Shown piece by piece: positions 35,075 to 44,348 of a stretch of DNA of 64,000 nucleotides; within the stretch, counting starts at the first letter, position 1, and each line of letters starts with the position of its first letter. A program made the position numbers and the translations under genes. Where the stretch lies: positions 16,817-80,816 of the forward strand of contig BDTG01000039.1 of assembly GCA_002897695.1 (NCBI GenBank). The letters are read 5' to 3'. The notes under the pieces were generated by a model. It was not told where the DNA came from and made no database searches. It saw only the letters and a list, made by a program, of their open reading frames with translations. Source of the stretch: a bacterium BMS3Abin14. Lineage in GTDB: Bacteria > BMS3Abin14.

Positions 35075-36276
35075 CAGTTTACCCGTACCTTGATCCGATC
35101 AACAATCTTCAGTGCCCTGACCGTTTGGACCACATCGTGGACCCTGACCATATCGGCGCCACCGAGCACAGCTGCCGAGGCAGCAGCCACAGAACCTTCC
35201 AGCCGGTCGGTCACCTCCGTCCCGAGGATGTTTCCTATGAACGACTTCCTTGATGCTCCGACCATAACGGCTGTCCCGATGGACCTGAGTTCCCCTGCCC
35301 GGGCAATAAGTTCCACATTCTGCTCCGTATCCTTCCCGAAGCCTATCCCGGGGTCTACACAGAGCCTTTCGTGCGGGTTCCCTGCTGCCTCCGCCCGGCA
35401 AACGGCCGCATCAAGAAAGGAATAAACCTCCGCCATGAGGTCCCGGTATGAGAGGCCGGCCTGCATGTTCCGTGGTTCTCCCCTGGTGTGCATGAGGATG
35501 GCGGACGCCTCGGCATCCACCGCAACGGACGCCATCCCGTCATCGAAGGACATCCCGCTGATATCATTGATGACCGAGGCTCCCGAGGCAAGAGCCCTCC
35601 TGGCCACCGAAGCCCGGGTCGTGTCAACAGAGATCACCCGAACCCCTTCCCCGGCTAGCTCCTCGATCACGGGAATGACCCTGGAAAGCTCCACTTCAGG
35701 GTCCACCCTTCCGGCGCCTGGTCTGGTGGACTCCCCACCGACATCCACGATGTCAGCTCCCTGCCGGATCATCTCCAACCCTCTGGCGACGGCCTTTGAC
35801 GGATCGACGTACTGTCCGCCATCCGAGAATGAATCCTCCGTGACGTTGAGAATCCCCATGACAAGGGTCTTGCCGTCTTCCAGAAGGTTCCTGCCGTTAA
35901 CCACAAAATGGCGGGAAGAGCCAAGTGTTTTCACGGCGCCCTCCAGGGAGTCGGCAAGCCCTCCCAGTCCAAACGGCTGGCCTTTCAGCTTACTGACCAG
36001 TCTTCCAACCTGGAGGGAAGTGCCCATGATCAAAGCCGGAGTTTTGTCAATGGTCAATCCGGCGGCATCACGCCGCAACGCCACATCTCCGCCAAGGGAA
36101 AGCATATCCTGCTTGAGAATCAGAGCGGCTCTGATATCTATGGCATCAACCCTGATCAGGAGGTGGGATGCCTTGTCCTGCATGATCCTGATTCCCTCTG
36201 GATCAACACCCAGACGGGTCATTTCATCACGGATGCCCTCAGGAGTCAGACGAAGGATTCTCGGTCGCAGTGTCAT
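35074..36276 (-). CDS. folP: Dihydropteroate synthase with an N-terminal extension
   Basis: A 400-residue protein, about 120 residues longer than typical DHPS. Residues about 135-400 form the TIM barrel: [69 protein letters not shown] and [15 protein letters not shown]. The enzyme joins p-aminobenzoate to the pterin pyrophosphate in folate synthesis. The first 120 residues resemble no domain I know; similar extensions exist in Geobacter-like folP. ATG 36276 lies inside the end of ftsH (38-base overlap), with GGAAAG upstream. Confidence 0.93.
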   Translation of the reverse strand: MTLRPRILRLTPEGIRDEMTRLGVDPEGIRIMQDKASHLLIRVDAIDIRAALILKQDMLSLGGDVALRRDAAGLTIDKTPALIMGTSLQVGRLVSKLKGQPFGLGGLADSLEGAVKTLGSSRHFVVNGRNLLEDGKTLVMGILNVTEDSFSDGGQYVDPSKAVARGLEMIRQGADIVDVGGESTRPGAGRVDPEVELSRVIPVIEELAGEGVRVISVDTTRASVARRALASGASVINDISGMSFDDGMASVAVDAEASAILMHTRGEPRNMQAGLSYRDLMAEVYSFLDAAVCRAEAAGNPHERLCVDPGIGFGKDTEQNVELIARAGELRSIGTAVMVGASRKSFIGNILGTEVTDRLEGSVAAASAAVLGGADMVRVHDVVQTVRALKIVDRIKVRVN

Positions 36277-38185
36277 CTGAACTTTCCGGGGAATCCGTTT
36301 CGGGCTTCTCCAACTGCTCTGCGGATGAGTCTTCCCGGCGTGTCTCGGCCTTTGGTTCCTCTGGTTTCATGGTATGGTTTCTCTTGGGCGCGGGCAGCTC
36401 TTTCCCCTTGATAACCGCCTCTATCTCAACCCCGTCGAGAACCTCCCGCTCGAGCAGGATGTCGGCCAGTTTGTGCAGGATCTCTATATTTTCTTCCAGA
36501 AGTTTGGTGGCCCTGTCATGGGAGTTCTGGACCAGCTTTTTAACCTCATCGTCAATCTTGATTGCCGTATTCTCGCTGTAGTCGCGGTGCTGGCTGATCT
36601 CCCGGCCCAGAAATATCTGCTCTTCCTTCTTTCCGAAGGACAGCGGGCCCATCGCCTCACTCATCCCCCATTCGCATACCATCTTCCTGGCGAGTTCAGT
36701 CGCGCGTTCGATGTCGTTCCCGGCGCCGGTCGTCTGCTGCTTGAGTACCAGCTCCTCGGCAACGCGGCCGCCCATGAGGATGGCAATCCGGTCGACAAGG
36801 TAGTCCATGGGGTAGGTGTGCCGCTCATCTATGGGCAACTGTTGAGTGAGGCCCAGGGCTCTCCCTCTGGGAATAATGGTAACCTTGTGAATGGGATCGG
36901 TCCCTGGAATCATCTTGGCCACAAGCGTATGTCCCGCCTCATGATAGGCCGTTATCCTCTTTTCCTCATCGCTGATGATCATGCTCTTTCGCTCGACGCC
37001 CATGAGGACCTTGTCCTTGGCGTCCTCGAAATCTTCCATCATAACAGCCTGCCGGTCCCGGCGTGCAGCCAGGAGCGCGGCCTCATTGACCAGATTGGCA
37101 AGGTCTGCTCCAGAAAACCCGGGTGTCCCACGCGCGACAACTTCAAGCGCCACATCATCATCAAGGGGAATATGCTTTACGTGAACAAGCAGGATGCCCT
37201 CCCGGCCCTTGACGTCCGGATTTGGAACCACAATCTGCCTGTCAAATCTGCCGGGCCGCATGAGGGCTGGGTCCAGGACATCGGGGCGGTTGGTCGCCGC
37301 GATAAGGATGACCCCCTCGTTGGATTCGAACCCGTCCATCTCAACCAGGAGCTGGTTCAGAGTCTGTTCTCGCTCATCGTGCCCGCCTCCCAGACCGGCC
37401 CCCCGATGACGACCGACTGCGTCGATTTCATCAATAAATACGATGCAGGGCGCGCTTTTCTTCCCCTGTTCAAAGAGGTCTCTGACCCTGGAAGCCCCGA
37501 CCCCGACGAACATTTCCACAAAATCGGACCCGCTGATGGAAAAAAACGGGACGCTCGCCTCACCGGCAATTGCTTTGGCAAGCAGGGTCTTGCCCGTTCC
37601 GGGAGGCCCCATGAGCAGAACACCTTTGGGTATTTTCCCGCCAAGTCGCTGAAATCTCTGGGGATCCTTCAGAAAGTCGATAATTTCTTCCAGTTCCTCC
37701 TTGGCCTCGTTAATCCCCGCAACGTCCTCGAATGTGACCTTGACCGAGGAGTCCGTCAGCAAACGTGCCTTCGATTTTCCAAATGACAGGGCTTTGCTGC
37801 CCCCGGCCTGCATCTGTCTCATGAAGAAGATCCAGACCCCGATAAGCAAAAGCATGGGGAACCAGGAGACCAGGATGGTCACATACCAGGGACTTTGCTG
37901 GGACGGTCCTGCGTTAATTTTTACATCCTTGCCCCTCAGGAACGAGACGAGGTTGGGATCATCCGCAGCGTAGGATTTGAAGTGTTTCCCATCGTCGAGT
38001 GTGCCGGTGATTACTTTTCCCTTGAGCATAACATCCTGGACACTGCCATCCTCGACGCGGGAGAGAAAATCACTGTATCCCAATTCGGTTATCTGCTGGG
38101 GCCGGACGGAAAAAAGGTTATATAGCAGGATCATTACCAGGGCGATAACGACCCACAATGATAGATGACGCAAGAAGTTATTCAA
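36239..38185 (-). CDS. ftsH: ATP-dependent zinc metalloprotease FtsH
   Basis: A 648-residue membrane protease. Two N-terminal helices (about residues 8-25 and 100-121) flank a periplasmic part. The AAA domain has GPPGTGKT at residues 193-200, Walker [13 protein letters not shown] and the second region of homology ([20 protein letters not shown]). The zinc site is [11 protein letters not shown] (H-E-x-G-H, about residue 415). The acidic tail after residue 605 is low-complexity. TTG start with GGAGG upstream. It degrades membrane proteins and regulators; hflK and hflC, which control FtsH in E. coli, are at 52.5-54.6 kb. Confidence 0.97.
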   Translation of the reverse strand: MNNFLRHLSLWVVIALVMILLYNLFSVRPQQITELGYSDFLSRVEDGSVQDVMLKGKVITGTLDDGKHFKSYAADDPNLVSFLRGKDVKINAGPSQQSPWYVTILVSWFPMLLLIGVWIFFMRQMQAGGSKALSFGKSKARLLTDSSVKVTFEDVAGINEAKEELEEIIDFLKDPQRFQRLGGKIPKGVLLMGPPGTGKTLLAKAIAGEASVPFFSISGSDFVEMFVGVGASRVRDLFEQGKKSAPCIVFIDEIDAVGRHRGAGLGGGHDEREQTLNQLLVEMDGFESNEGVILIAATNRPDVLDPALMRPGRFDRQIVVPNPDVKGREGILLVHVKHIPLDDDVALEVVARGTPGFSGADLANLVNEAALLAARRDRQAVMMEDFEDAKDKVLMGVERKSMIISDEEKRITAYHEAGHTLVAKMIPGTDPIHKVTIIPRGRALGLTQQLPIDERHTYPMDYLVDRIAILMGGRVAEELVLKQQTTGAGNDIERATELARKMVCEWGMSEAMGPLSFGKKEEQIFLGREISQHRDYSENTAIKIDDEVKKLVQNSHDRATKLLEENIEILHKLADILLEREVLDGVEIEAVIKGKELPAPKRNHTMKPEEPKAETRREDSSAEQLEKPETDSPESSDDTATENPSSDS

Positions 38186-38233
38186 GGGTGGTGACCTCCA
38201 TTTTCTCCAGTTATATTAGACATTTACCATATT

Positions 38234-39661
38234 TCACTTAATGTAACAACCATAATCATTTCCCGGCGTGGTTCCATTGAGGCGAAGGAGATAGGCCTCC
38301 GATGGAATTCCTGCCTTCAGGGCGATCATCTGGGAGATTTCAACACCCCCGATCCAGATGATGGTCCCCTCCCTGTCAGTAACAACCGGAAGGCCATCCC
38401 TGTCTGGCCGGGGAACCTTCCGGTCCATGAGAAAACGCTTAAGTGTCTTCGAATGCCGCATTCCCAACGGCTGAAAACGGTCCCCGGGTCTTCGTTTGCG
38501 GACAAAAAGGGGCTTTTTCAGGCCTTTTTTTGCAACCAGAGCCTCCAGACCGCGTGGAAAAACGCGTTTGCCGTCATAAAGCGCTTCAGAGGCAGTCAGA
38601 AACGCACCCAGTTCCGGGACATTAACCCTGCCCGGCACCTGCCACTCCCGCTCACGGAAGATCGCCGGAACACGGTCGCAGCCGGGGCCTTTCCCAAGGA
38701 CCACCTTTTCACGGAGAACCTCGATCTCCAGGCGGTCGGACAGTTTGACCTTTCCCGCTCCCTTCTCCAGACACCCGACAAATTGCTGAACAACGGACCT
38801 TTTGGGATATCCGGGCATCACCGCCTGAACCATCCTGATGGCAGCTCTTTCCATCAAGCATCGAGGGATGCGGTCAATAACACCGCGGTCAACGGCAGTT
38901 GCCGACAGGTCGAATCCCTGTCCGGCCAGATGACCAAGGGCACGGGTTTCCCATCTTGCCAAGGCCCCTGCTGTTTTACCAAGCCGCACGAGCAATGGGG
39001 AGATATCCGTTTCAAATCGCCTGTTTAAGCCCGGGATAGTGATATGCCTCAACCTGTTTCTTGAAAAAATCATATCACGGTTGGATCTGTCCTCCAGTGG
39101 AATCAACCCGGCCAGGGCACAGCATTCCTCGGTATCACGGCGAAAAACGCCCAGCAGTGGGCGAAGAACCTGCCCTTCCTTCTCACTGATCCCCCCAAGG
39201 GACCGCCAATCCATCGCTCTGAGGGTACGGAAGAGTACGGTCTCGGCCTGGTCGTCAGCCTGGTGGCCGGTCAGTATCCAGCTCGCCCCAACCTTCAGGG
39301 CGGCTTCACGAAGGAAGCTGTACCGCATTTCCCTCAGGGCCGCTTCCAGGGACCGCAACCGATTCCTCGCCGCGCGGACATCAGCTTTTACAAGAACACC
39401 GGTGACAAGAGGCACGCTCATTTTCCTGCAGATTTCCCGGACGGCCAGGGCATCACGTGCAGAATCACCTTCCCGGACATTATGGTCAAGATGCGCGGCT
39501 GTCAGCACCCCGGAGCGGCCCGCCTGCAACAGGGAGAGCGCTTTTAAAAGAGCCAGGGAATCCGCCCCCCCTGATACGGCAACGAGAAGGCCCTGATCGG
39601 GATCAACACCCAATCGTCCGAGGGACTCTGACACCAGGTTCTGGAAGTCTTCCGCTTTCAT
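38234..39661 (-). CDS. tilS: tRNA(Ile)-lysidine synthetase
   Basis: A 475-residue PP-loop ATPase that modifies C34 of tRNA-Ile to lysidine. The P-loop is VAVSGGADSLALLKAL (about residues 27-42), and HLDHNVREGDSA and GHQADDQAETVLFR are the next conserved blocks. The C-terminal third has the KKPLFVRKRRPGDRFQPLGM and TLKRFLMDRKVPR motifs of the TilS C-domain. It is the first gene of the ftsH-folP-cdaA block, and a terminator lies upstream. Confidence 0.95.
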   Translation of the reverse strand: MKAEDFQNLVSESLGRLGVDPDQGLLVAVSGGADSLALLKALSLLQAGRSGVLTAAHLDHNVREGDSARDALAVREICRKMSVPLVTGVLVKADVRAARNRLRSLEAALREMRYSFLREAALKVGASWILTGHQADDQAETVLFRTLRAMDWRSLGGISEKEGQVLRPLLGVFRRDTEECCALAGLIPLEDRSNRDMIFSRNRLRHITIPGLNRRFETDISPLLVRLGKTAGALARWETRALGHLAGQGFDLSATAVDRGVIDRIPRCLMERAAIRMVQAVMPGYPKRSVVQQFVGCLEKGAGKVKLSDRLEIEVLREKVVLGKGPGCDRVPAIFREREWQVPGRVNVPELGAFLTASEALYDGKRVFPRGLEALVAKKGLKKPLFVRKRRPGDRFQPLGMRHSKTLKRFLMDRKVPRPDRDGLPVVTDREGTIIWIGGVEISQMIALKAGIPSEAYLLRLNGTTPGNDYGCYIK

Positions 39662-39726
39662 GTTTTATTGCACATCCCCGCCCGCATCCCGGTTGGCTGG
39701 CTGTTTTACCGGCTCATCGGCGCCTA

Positions 39727-39758
39727 TAAAAAACCCGGAGCCACGGGGCTCCGGGTTC
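39727..39758 (-). terminator. Intrinsic terminator after the ferritin-like gene
   Basis: AACCCGGAGCC-acgg-GGCTCCGGGTT is a perfect 11-bp stem. On the minus strand it is followed by a U-run, so it should end transcription coming from the ferritin-like/rpoS side before tilS. Confidence 0.85.
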
Positions 39759-39818
39759 ATTCCATGAGAGGAGATCATACTTGGAAATACTGCCAAAGCC
39801 TATCTATTTTTATGGAAT

Positions 39819-39965
39819 CGTAAAAAGGCCATTCGTGGCTTTTTACTCAGCGGAAGGCGGAAAGTGTCATTTTCGCTTTCCTTACAAATCAATGACTTGC
39901 TTTGCAAATCTTTGATTTGGGCGCCCTTCCCGGGCGCATTGATGATTTATTACGAAGTCATCAAT
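39819..39965 (+). repeat. Five-hairpin element, complete reference copy
   Basis: Hairpin 1: GTAAAAAGGCCAT-tc-gTGGCTTTTTAC (39820-39846). Hairpin 2: GGAAGGCGGAAA..TTTTCGCTTTCC (39852-39881). Hairpin 3: CAAATCAATGACTTG..CAAATCTTTGATTTG (39885-39919). Hairpin 4: GCGCCC..GGGCGC (39921-39937). Hairpin 5: ATTGATGATTT..GAAGTCATCAAT (39938-39965). Hairpin 5 contains the stop codon of the ferritin-like gene. Confidence 0.9.
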
Positions 39966-40434
39966 TTTCAATCTCCTGATTCTCCCAGCCCGGTCTGCTT
40001 TTTATCAGATCGAGTTCATTTGAAAGTATCTCGTAGTGTCCTCGCTCCATATCGGCGAGGTACTCGAGAAAGCCACGTGCCCTGGCATCGTCTGCCTTAC
40101 CGGCCATCTCATCGTACACCTTTGCGGCATTTTTTTCGTTTTCCATCGCCAACAGGAGGATATTCTCCATGGACATCCTGGCCACATCCGGATCGACTCC
40201 TTCGCGGTTTTCGGACTTCGCCTCGCCTGGTTCCATGCCCGTCTGGGCCCAGTAAAGCCGGCTCAGGGTGTTCCGGTGTTCCATTTCGTCATCGGCCAGG
40301 CCCAGAAGCCTCCTTCGGACAAGCGGGTTTCTTACCTTTTGCGCCGCGGCCAGGTAGAAATCTCTTCCTTCCATCTCGGCTTTAATGGCGTTCAGGATTG
40401 TCTCTCCGGTTTTTACGTTTACAGCCATCGGCAT
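39961..40434 (-). CDS. Rubrerythrin/ferritin-like diiron protein
   Basis: A 157-residue four-helix-bundle protein. The carboxylate and histidine ligands are visible as AEMEGRDFY (helix 1), LADDEMEHRNTLSRLY (E-x-x-H, helix 2), MENEKNAAKVYDEM (helix 3) and LADMERGHYEIL (E-x-x-H, helix 4), the two E..ExxH pairs of a rubrerythrin-type diiron site. It has no rubredoxin domain. It may reduce peroxide or store iron. The stop codon falls inside hairpin 5 of the full five-hairpin element, so the element was inserted at or used as its 3' end. rpoS is 94 bases upstream. Confidence 0.88.
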   Translation of the reverse strand: MPMAVNVKTGETILNAIKAEMEGRDFYLAAAQKVRNPLVRRRLLGLADDEMEHRNTLSRLYWAQTGMEPGEAKSENREGVDPDVARMSMENILLLAMENEKNAAKVYDEMAGKADDARARGFLEYLADMERGHYEILSNELDLIKSRPGWENQEIEN

Positions 40435-40528
40435 CGCCCCCTTGGATTTTTTATGAACCTAGCATTTTCCGGTGATCCATTCCAGATAAAGATGATGACC
40501 TGCTGCAAAATTCGTCCAGCTTGAAGCC

Positions 40529-41434
40529 CTAAATGATTTCATCCAGGGAGATGTTGAGCCTCATGGTGATTTTTTTCAGCTTTCTGATCGCAGTTGCTTC
40601 GATCTGACGGATCCTTTCCCTCGTGACGCCATAGCTCAATCCTATAGCCTCAAGGGTCTTCGGTTCCCCGTCGTCAAGGCCGAACCGCATGATAATGATC
40701 TCTTTTTCGTTCTCGTGGAGCTCGTCCAGCCATCCATAAATTAATGAAACCCTCTTTTCATTCTCGACCATTGCCGAGGGCGACACGGCTTTTTTATCCT
40801 CGATAAGGTCAATCAGCTCCTGTTTCTCGTCAGCGCCGACAGGGGCGTCAATGGAGGAGGTTCGCCTGACTAACTGAAGGATGTTATGAACCTTGGAAAT
40901 GGGCATATCAAGATGTTCGGATATGTCCTGCGGGAGAGGATCCCTGCCTAAATCCCGCATGAGCTGGCGTTCCGCCTTCAGGACCTTGTTTATGGTCTCA
41001 GATACGTGCACGGGCAGTCTTATAATCCGTGCCTGATTGACGATCGCCCTCTCAACCGCCTGACGAATCCACCAGGTGGCATAGGTGCTGAACCTGAATC
41101 CCCTCCTGTAGTCAAATTTTTCGACAGCCCGGATAAGGCCCAGATTACCCTCGTCAATGAGGTCCAGAAGCGGCAGCCCCCGGTGGATATACCTTTTGGC
41201 GATGTTGACCACCAGACGAAGGTTGCATTCGATCATCTCACGTCTGGCGTCGTCGTCGGATTCGGAAACGCGCCTGGCAAGTTCCAGTTCCTCTTCAGGG
41301 CGAAGCAGTCTTGTCCTCCGTATCTCCTGGAGGTATAGCTTTATGGGGTCCTTCGATGCGGATGATGATGTTCCTGGAGGTTTGAAATTTTTTTCAGGAT
41401 CCCCGGAAAATGATTCGTCCTTTTTTTTGGCCAT
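40529..41434 (-). CDS. rpoS: RpoS-type RNA polymerase sigma factor
   Basis: A 301-residue sigma-70-family protein. Region 1.2 is [16 protein letters not shown], region 2.1-2.4 runs from [16 protein letters not shown] to [18 protein letters not shown], region 3 includes [20 protein letters not shown], and region 4.2 is [19 protein letters not shown]. The lack of a long region 1.1 and the neighbours nlpD, pcm and surE fit RpoS rather than RpoD. It would direct general stress or stationary-phase transcription. Heptamer-type repeats lie in the gap upstream. Confidence 0.92.
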   Translation of the reverse strand: MAKKKDESFSGDPEKNFKPPGTSSSASKDPIKLYLQEIRRTRLLRPEEELELARRVSESDDDARREMIECNLRLVVNIAKRYIHRGLPLLDLIDEGNLGLIRAVEKFDYRRGFRFSTYATWWIRQAVERAIVNQARIIRLPVHVSETINKVLKAERQLMRDLGRDPLPQDISEHLDMPISKVHNILQLVRRTSSIDAPVGADEKQELIDLIEDKKAVSPSAMVENEKRVSLIYGWLDELHENEKEIIIMRFGLDDGEPKTLEAIGLSYGVTRERIRQIEATAIRKLKKITMRLNISLDEII

Positions 41435-41451
41435 ATCCCCCGAAAATTATA

Positions 41452-41490
41452 GTTTGAGAGTTTGAGAGTTTGAGAGTTTGAGGTTAAGAG
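41452..41490. repeat. Short tandem array of 7-8-bp units
   Basis: Four to five direct units of gtttgaga/gtttgag follow one another between rpoS and nlpD. Related arrays occur at 47440, 50110-50215 and 58868-58970. Confidence 0.8.
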
Positions 41491-41588
41491 CAAATAACTC
41501 CCCTGCTCCCAAGCCCGCTCTCTCCCGCGTCTTCGCGTCCCCGTGTCTGTCCCTTCACCCTCCTCCCCATGCTCCCATGCGCCGATCT

Positions 41589-42329
41589 TCAGGTCCTCGG
41601 AAGGTACGCCATGGGATTTTCTGGAACCCCGCGCACACGCACCTCGAAGTGGAGATGAGGTCCCGTTGCCCATCCTGTTTTTCCGACTCTGGAAATGATC
41701 TGCCCCTTCTTGACACGGTCGCCCATCCTCACGAGGATGACCGAGTTGTGGGCATAAACAGTCGATACCTCATCGGCATGCTTGAGGACAACCACATTTC
41801 CGTATCCTCTCATGCCATGGCCGCTGTAAACCACTTTTCCATCGGCCGCCGCCCTGACGGGTGTCCCGACGGGAGCGGGGAGATCTATACCCTGGTGTTT
41901 TTTCCCATTCCTGAGCCCGAACCCGGAGGAGATAGTAGCTGTGAGAGGCCAGGCAATCCGGACGACCCCGGGAGAAGGCGGTTTTAAAAGGCCGGGGTGA
42001 TAGGGCTCGACATGCAGAACCCTCCTGGCGCCGGGGATGAAGAGCCTGCGGCCAACCGGAATGGCCGTTACATCCTCAATACCGTTAACCCATTGAAGGG
42101 TTTCCAGTTCCACCCCGTAGGCCTTCGCGATACGCCACAGGGTCTGGCCCTTCTCCACGGTATGGTAAACGCCTCCGAAGTCCGCGGAGTATTGCGGAGC
42201 GCCCCTTTCGCTGCGCACCCCCCCGTACTGGGCACAAGCGACCGTAAGCATAATAACAGGAATCAGGAACCACAGTCGAATATTAAATTTCACAAGGTCC
42301 TTCCGACAGGGCCGCAAAAAGCTAATCAA
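41589..42329 (-). CDS. nlpD: NlpD-like LysM/M23 peptidoglycan-hydrolase-family protein
   Basis: A 246-residue envelope protein. A hydrophobic signal ends near Cys32 (IMLTVACAQ), possibly a lipobox. Residues about 53-97 are a LysM domain (HTVEKGQTLWRIAKAYGV). Residues about 130-243 are an M23 (LytM) domain with HQGIDLPAPVGTPVRAAADG and TGPHLHFEVRV. The zinc ligands H-x-x-x-D and H-x-H are present, so unlike E. coli NlpD it could be catalytic. It overlaps the DedA-like gene by 4 bases and precedes rpoS, as in many proteobacteria. Confidence 0.9.
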   Translation of the reverse strand: MISFLRPCRKDLVKFNIRLWFLIPVIMLTVACAQYGGVRSERGAPQYSADFGGVYHTVEKGQTLWRIAKAYGVELETLQWVNGIEDVTAIPVGRRLFIPGARRVLHVEPYHPGLLKPPSPGVVRIAWPLTATISSGFGLRNGKKHQGIDLPAPVGTPVRAAADGKVVYSGHGMRGYGNVVVLKHADEVSTVYAHNSVILVRMGDRVKKGQIISRVGKTGWATGPHLHFEVRVRGVPENPMAYLPRT

Positions 42330-42919
42330 TTATCCGTCTGGCTACTGTTTCGCTTCACCAGTGGTTTCAGGATAAGAAAACCGCCCAGAAGGAGCGCCAC
42401 GAATACCAGCGTGAACCAGTTGAAATACCGCTCGATGAGGACTTTCATCTCCTCACCCCAAAGGAAAATGGATCCCGCCACCAGGAAAAACCTGGCGCTT
42501 CGGCTGATGGCCGAGACCGCGGCAAACGGGATAAACGGGATGGCAAAGGTTCCAGCCGACAGGGTGAACACCTTGTAGGGAATGGGGGTGAAGCCGGCAA
42601 TACCGATAGCCCACACTTCATACTTCTCGTAGGCGTCCTTCACCATGTTGATTTTCGCCTCGGAAAAAAACCGGTGGAGCAGCGGCCGTCCTCCCACCCA
42701 GCCCAGGAAGTACCCGAACATGCCTCCGATAAGGGAACCGGCGGAGCAGACGAGGGCAAAAACAAAAGCTTCCCTGGGGCGAATGAGTGCCATGGCGATG
42801 AGAAGGACGTCGGGCGGAATGGGAAAGAATGAGGATTCTGCGAAAGCCAGTCCGAAGAGGGCAATGACGCTCGATGGGTTATGGGACCAGGCAATGACCC
42901 ACTGGACTAGTCCGCTCAT
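42326..42919 (-). CDS. DedA/YqaA-family (VTT-domain) membrane protein
   Basis: A 197-residue polytopic protein with the VTT/SNARE-associated domain: FGLAFAESSFFPIPPDVLLIAMAL (about residues 21-44), the GSLIGGMFGYFLGW re-entrant region and AGFTPIPYKVFTLSAG. The family flips polyprenyl or phospholipid carriers. It lies between pcm and nlpD with 4-base overlaps on both sides. Confidence 0.9.
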   Translation of the reverse strand: MSGLVQWVIAWSHNPSSVIALFGLAFAESSFFPIPPDVLLIAMALIRPREAFVFALVCSAGSLIGGMFGYFLGWVGGRPLLHRFFSEAKINMVKDAYEKYEVWAIGIAGFTPIPYKVFTLSAGTFAIPFIPFAAVSAISRSARFFLVAGSIFLWGEEMKVLIERYFNWFTLVFVALLLGGFLILKPLVKRNSSQTDN

Positions 42920-43584
42920 CGGCCGTTTGTCTCCCAGCCGTGTTTTCCGACGAGTCTGACAAAAACGCAGCCTCCCATCTTTCTCTGACTTACGGAACCA
43001 TCCTGCTTCCGGGTCACCTGGACAAGTTCCTGACTGAGGCTGCTTCCCACAGGCACCACCAGGATTCCGCCCTCGGCGAGCTGTTCCACCAGGGGCTCCG
43101 GGATGGACGGGGCCCCGGCCGTCACCATGATGCGATCAAAGGGCGCGTATTCCGGCCACCCCAGGGAACCGTCGGAGAGACGAACGAGAATGTTTTTATA
43201 GCCCAGGGAATCAAGGGTCTTCCGGGCCTGCCCGGCAAGGGATGGTATCCTCTCAACCGAATAGACCTTGCAGGAGAGCTCCGCGAGAACAGCAGTCTGG
43301 TACCCGGACCCGGTCCCTACCTCGAGGACAGACTCCTCCCCGGTGAGGTTCAGCGCTTCCGTCATGAGCGCAACCATGAAAGGTTGGGATATGGTCTGCC
43401 CATCGCCTATGGGGAGCGGATAGTCTTCATACGCGCTCCCACGTTGGGTCTCCTGGACAAAAAGGTGCCTGGGTACCTTCCTCATGGCTTCCAGCACTCG
43501 GGGGTCCTTTATCCCCCTGGGCACGAGCTGGCTATCCACCATCTTTTTTCTGGCCCAGTCGAGCCTTCCGGCCTTGCGGTTCAA
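42916..43584 (-). CDS. pcm: Protein-L-isoaspartate O-methyltransferase
   Basis: A 222-residue SAM enzyme that methylates isoaspartyl residues for protein repair. VPRHLFVQE, YPLPIGDGQTISQPFMVALM and the SAM motif VLEVGTGSGYQTAVLAEL (about residues 80-97) are characteristic, followed by FDRIMVTAGAPSIPEPLVEQ. It overlaps surE and the DedA gene by 4 bases each; surE-pcm-nlpD-rpoS is a conserved order. Confidence 0.96.
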   Translation of the reverse strand: MNRKAGRLDWARKKMVDSQLVPRGIKDPRVLEAMRKVPRHLFVQETQRGSAYEDYPLPIGDGQTISQPFMVALMTEALNLTGEESVLEVGTGSGYQTAVLAELSCKVYSVERIPSLAGQARKTLDSLGYKNILVRLSDGSLGWPEYAPFDRIMVTAGAPSIPEPLVEQLAEGGILVVPVGSSLSQELVQVTRKQDGSVSQRKMGGCVFVRLVGKHGWETNGR

Positions 43585-44348
43585 GTGTTGTCCTTCCTTT
43601 CCCGAACGCCGTTCCAGGAACGGACGGCGTCCAGCGCGTCATGGTCGGTTAAATCGGAATGCAGGGGTGTCACGCTGATGTATCCCCGCCCGACTGCCCC
43701 CACATCTGTTTCTTCGTCCTCCTCCACGCTGACCTGGTCTCCGCCTATCCAGAAGTAGGGCCTTTCCCTCGGGTCTTTCTTCTCGATAACGCTCTCGAGA
43801 AATTGGCGGCATCCCTGGCGCGTGACGATGAACTTCTCCAGGTCCTGCCGCGGGTTGTCGGGAACGTTGACATTCAGTATGGTGCCCTCGGGGAGGCCGT
43901 TGCGTTCAACCCAGCGCCCCACCTTCAGGGCGAAGAGCCCCGCCGGTCCGTAATCCAGGCTCCCGGCCTCAACGAGGGACATGGCGAAGGAGGGTACACC
44001 CATCATGTTTCCCTCCATGGCGGCCCATACCGTTCCCGAATAGGTTATGTTGTGGCCGAGATTCCCCCCCCTGTTGATACCCGACACGATGAGGTCGGGC
44101 TTTTTGCCTTTCAGAATCACGTGCACGCCCAGATGGATACAGTCCGTTGGGGTACCGTCAATGGCGTAACAATCCTCCCTTACCCTTTCAATCCTCAGTG
44201 GATGATGCAGGGTCAGGGAGTGGCTCACAGCACTGCGTTCCCTGTCGGGGGCGGCGACCACCACCCTGCCAAGCCCCTTCATCGCCCTGGCGAGGGCCTG
44301 GATTCCGGGAGCGTTGACGCCATCGTCGTTGGTTACGAGAATGATCAC
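43581..44348 (-). CDS. surE: 5'-nucleotidase SurE
   Basis: A 255-residue metal-dependent nucleotidase. ILVTNDDGVNAPGIQAL (residues 3-19) holds the metal-binding D-D, APDRERSAVSHSLT supplies the Asn/Ser region, and SGINRGGNLGHNITYSGTVWAAMEG is the third family block. It dephosphorylates nucleoside monophosphates in stress physiology. It overlaps galE and pcm by 4 bases. Confidence 0.96.
   Translation of the reverse strand: MIILVTNDDGVNAPGIQALARAMKGLGRVVVAAPDRERSAVSHSLTLHHPLRIERVREDCYAIDGTPTDCIHLGVHVILKGKKPDLIVSGINRGGNLGHNITYSGTVWAAMEGNMMGVPSFAMSLVEAGSLDYGPAGLFALKVGRWVERNGLPEGTILNVNVPDNPRQDLEKFIVTRQGCRQFLESVIEKKDPRERPYFWIGGDQVSVEEDEETDVGAVGRGYISVTPLHSDLTDHDALDAVRSWNGVRERKDNT

Noticed and set aside
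36374..37786. 470-codon plus-strand frame opposite ftsH
   Set aside because: Antisense to the FtsH catalytic domains; no motif of its own.
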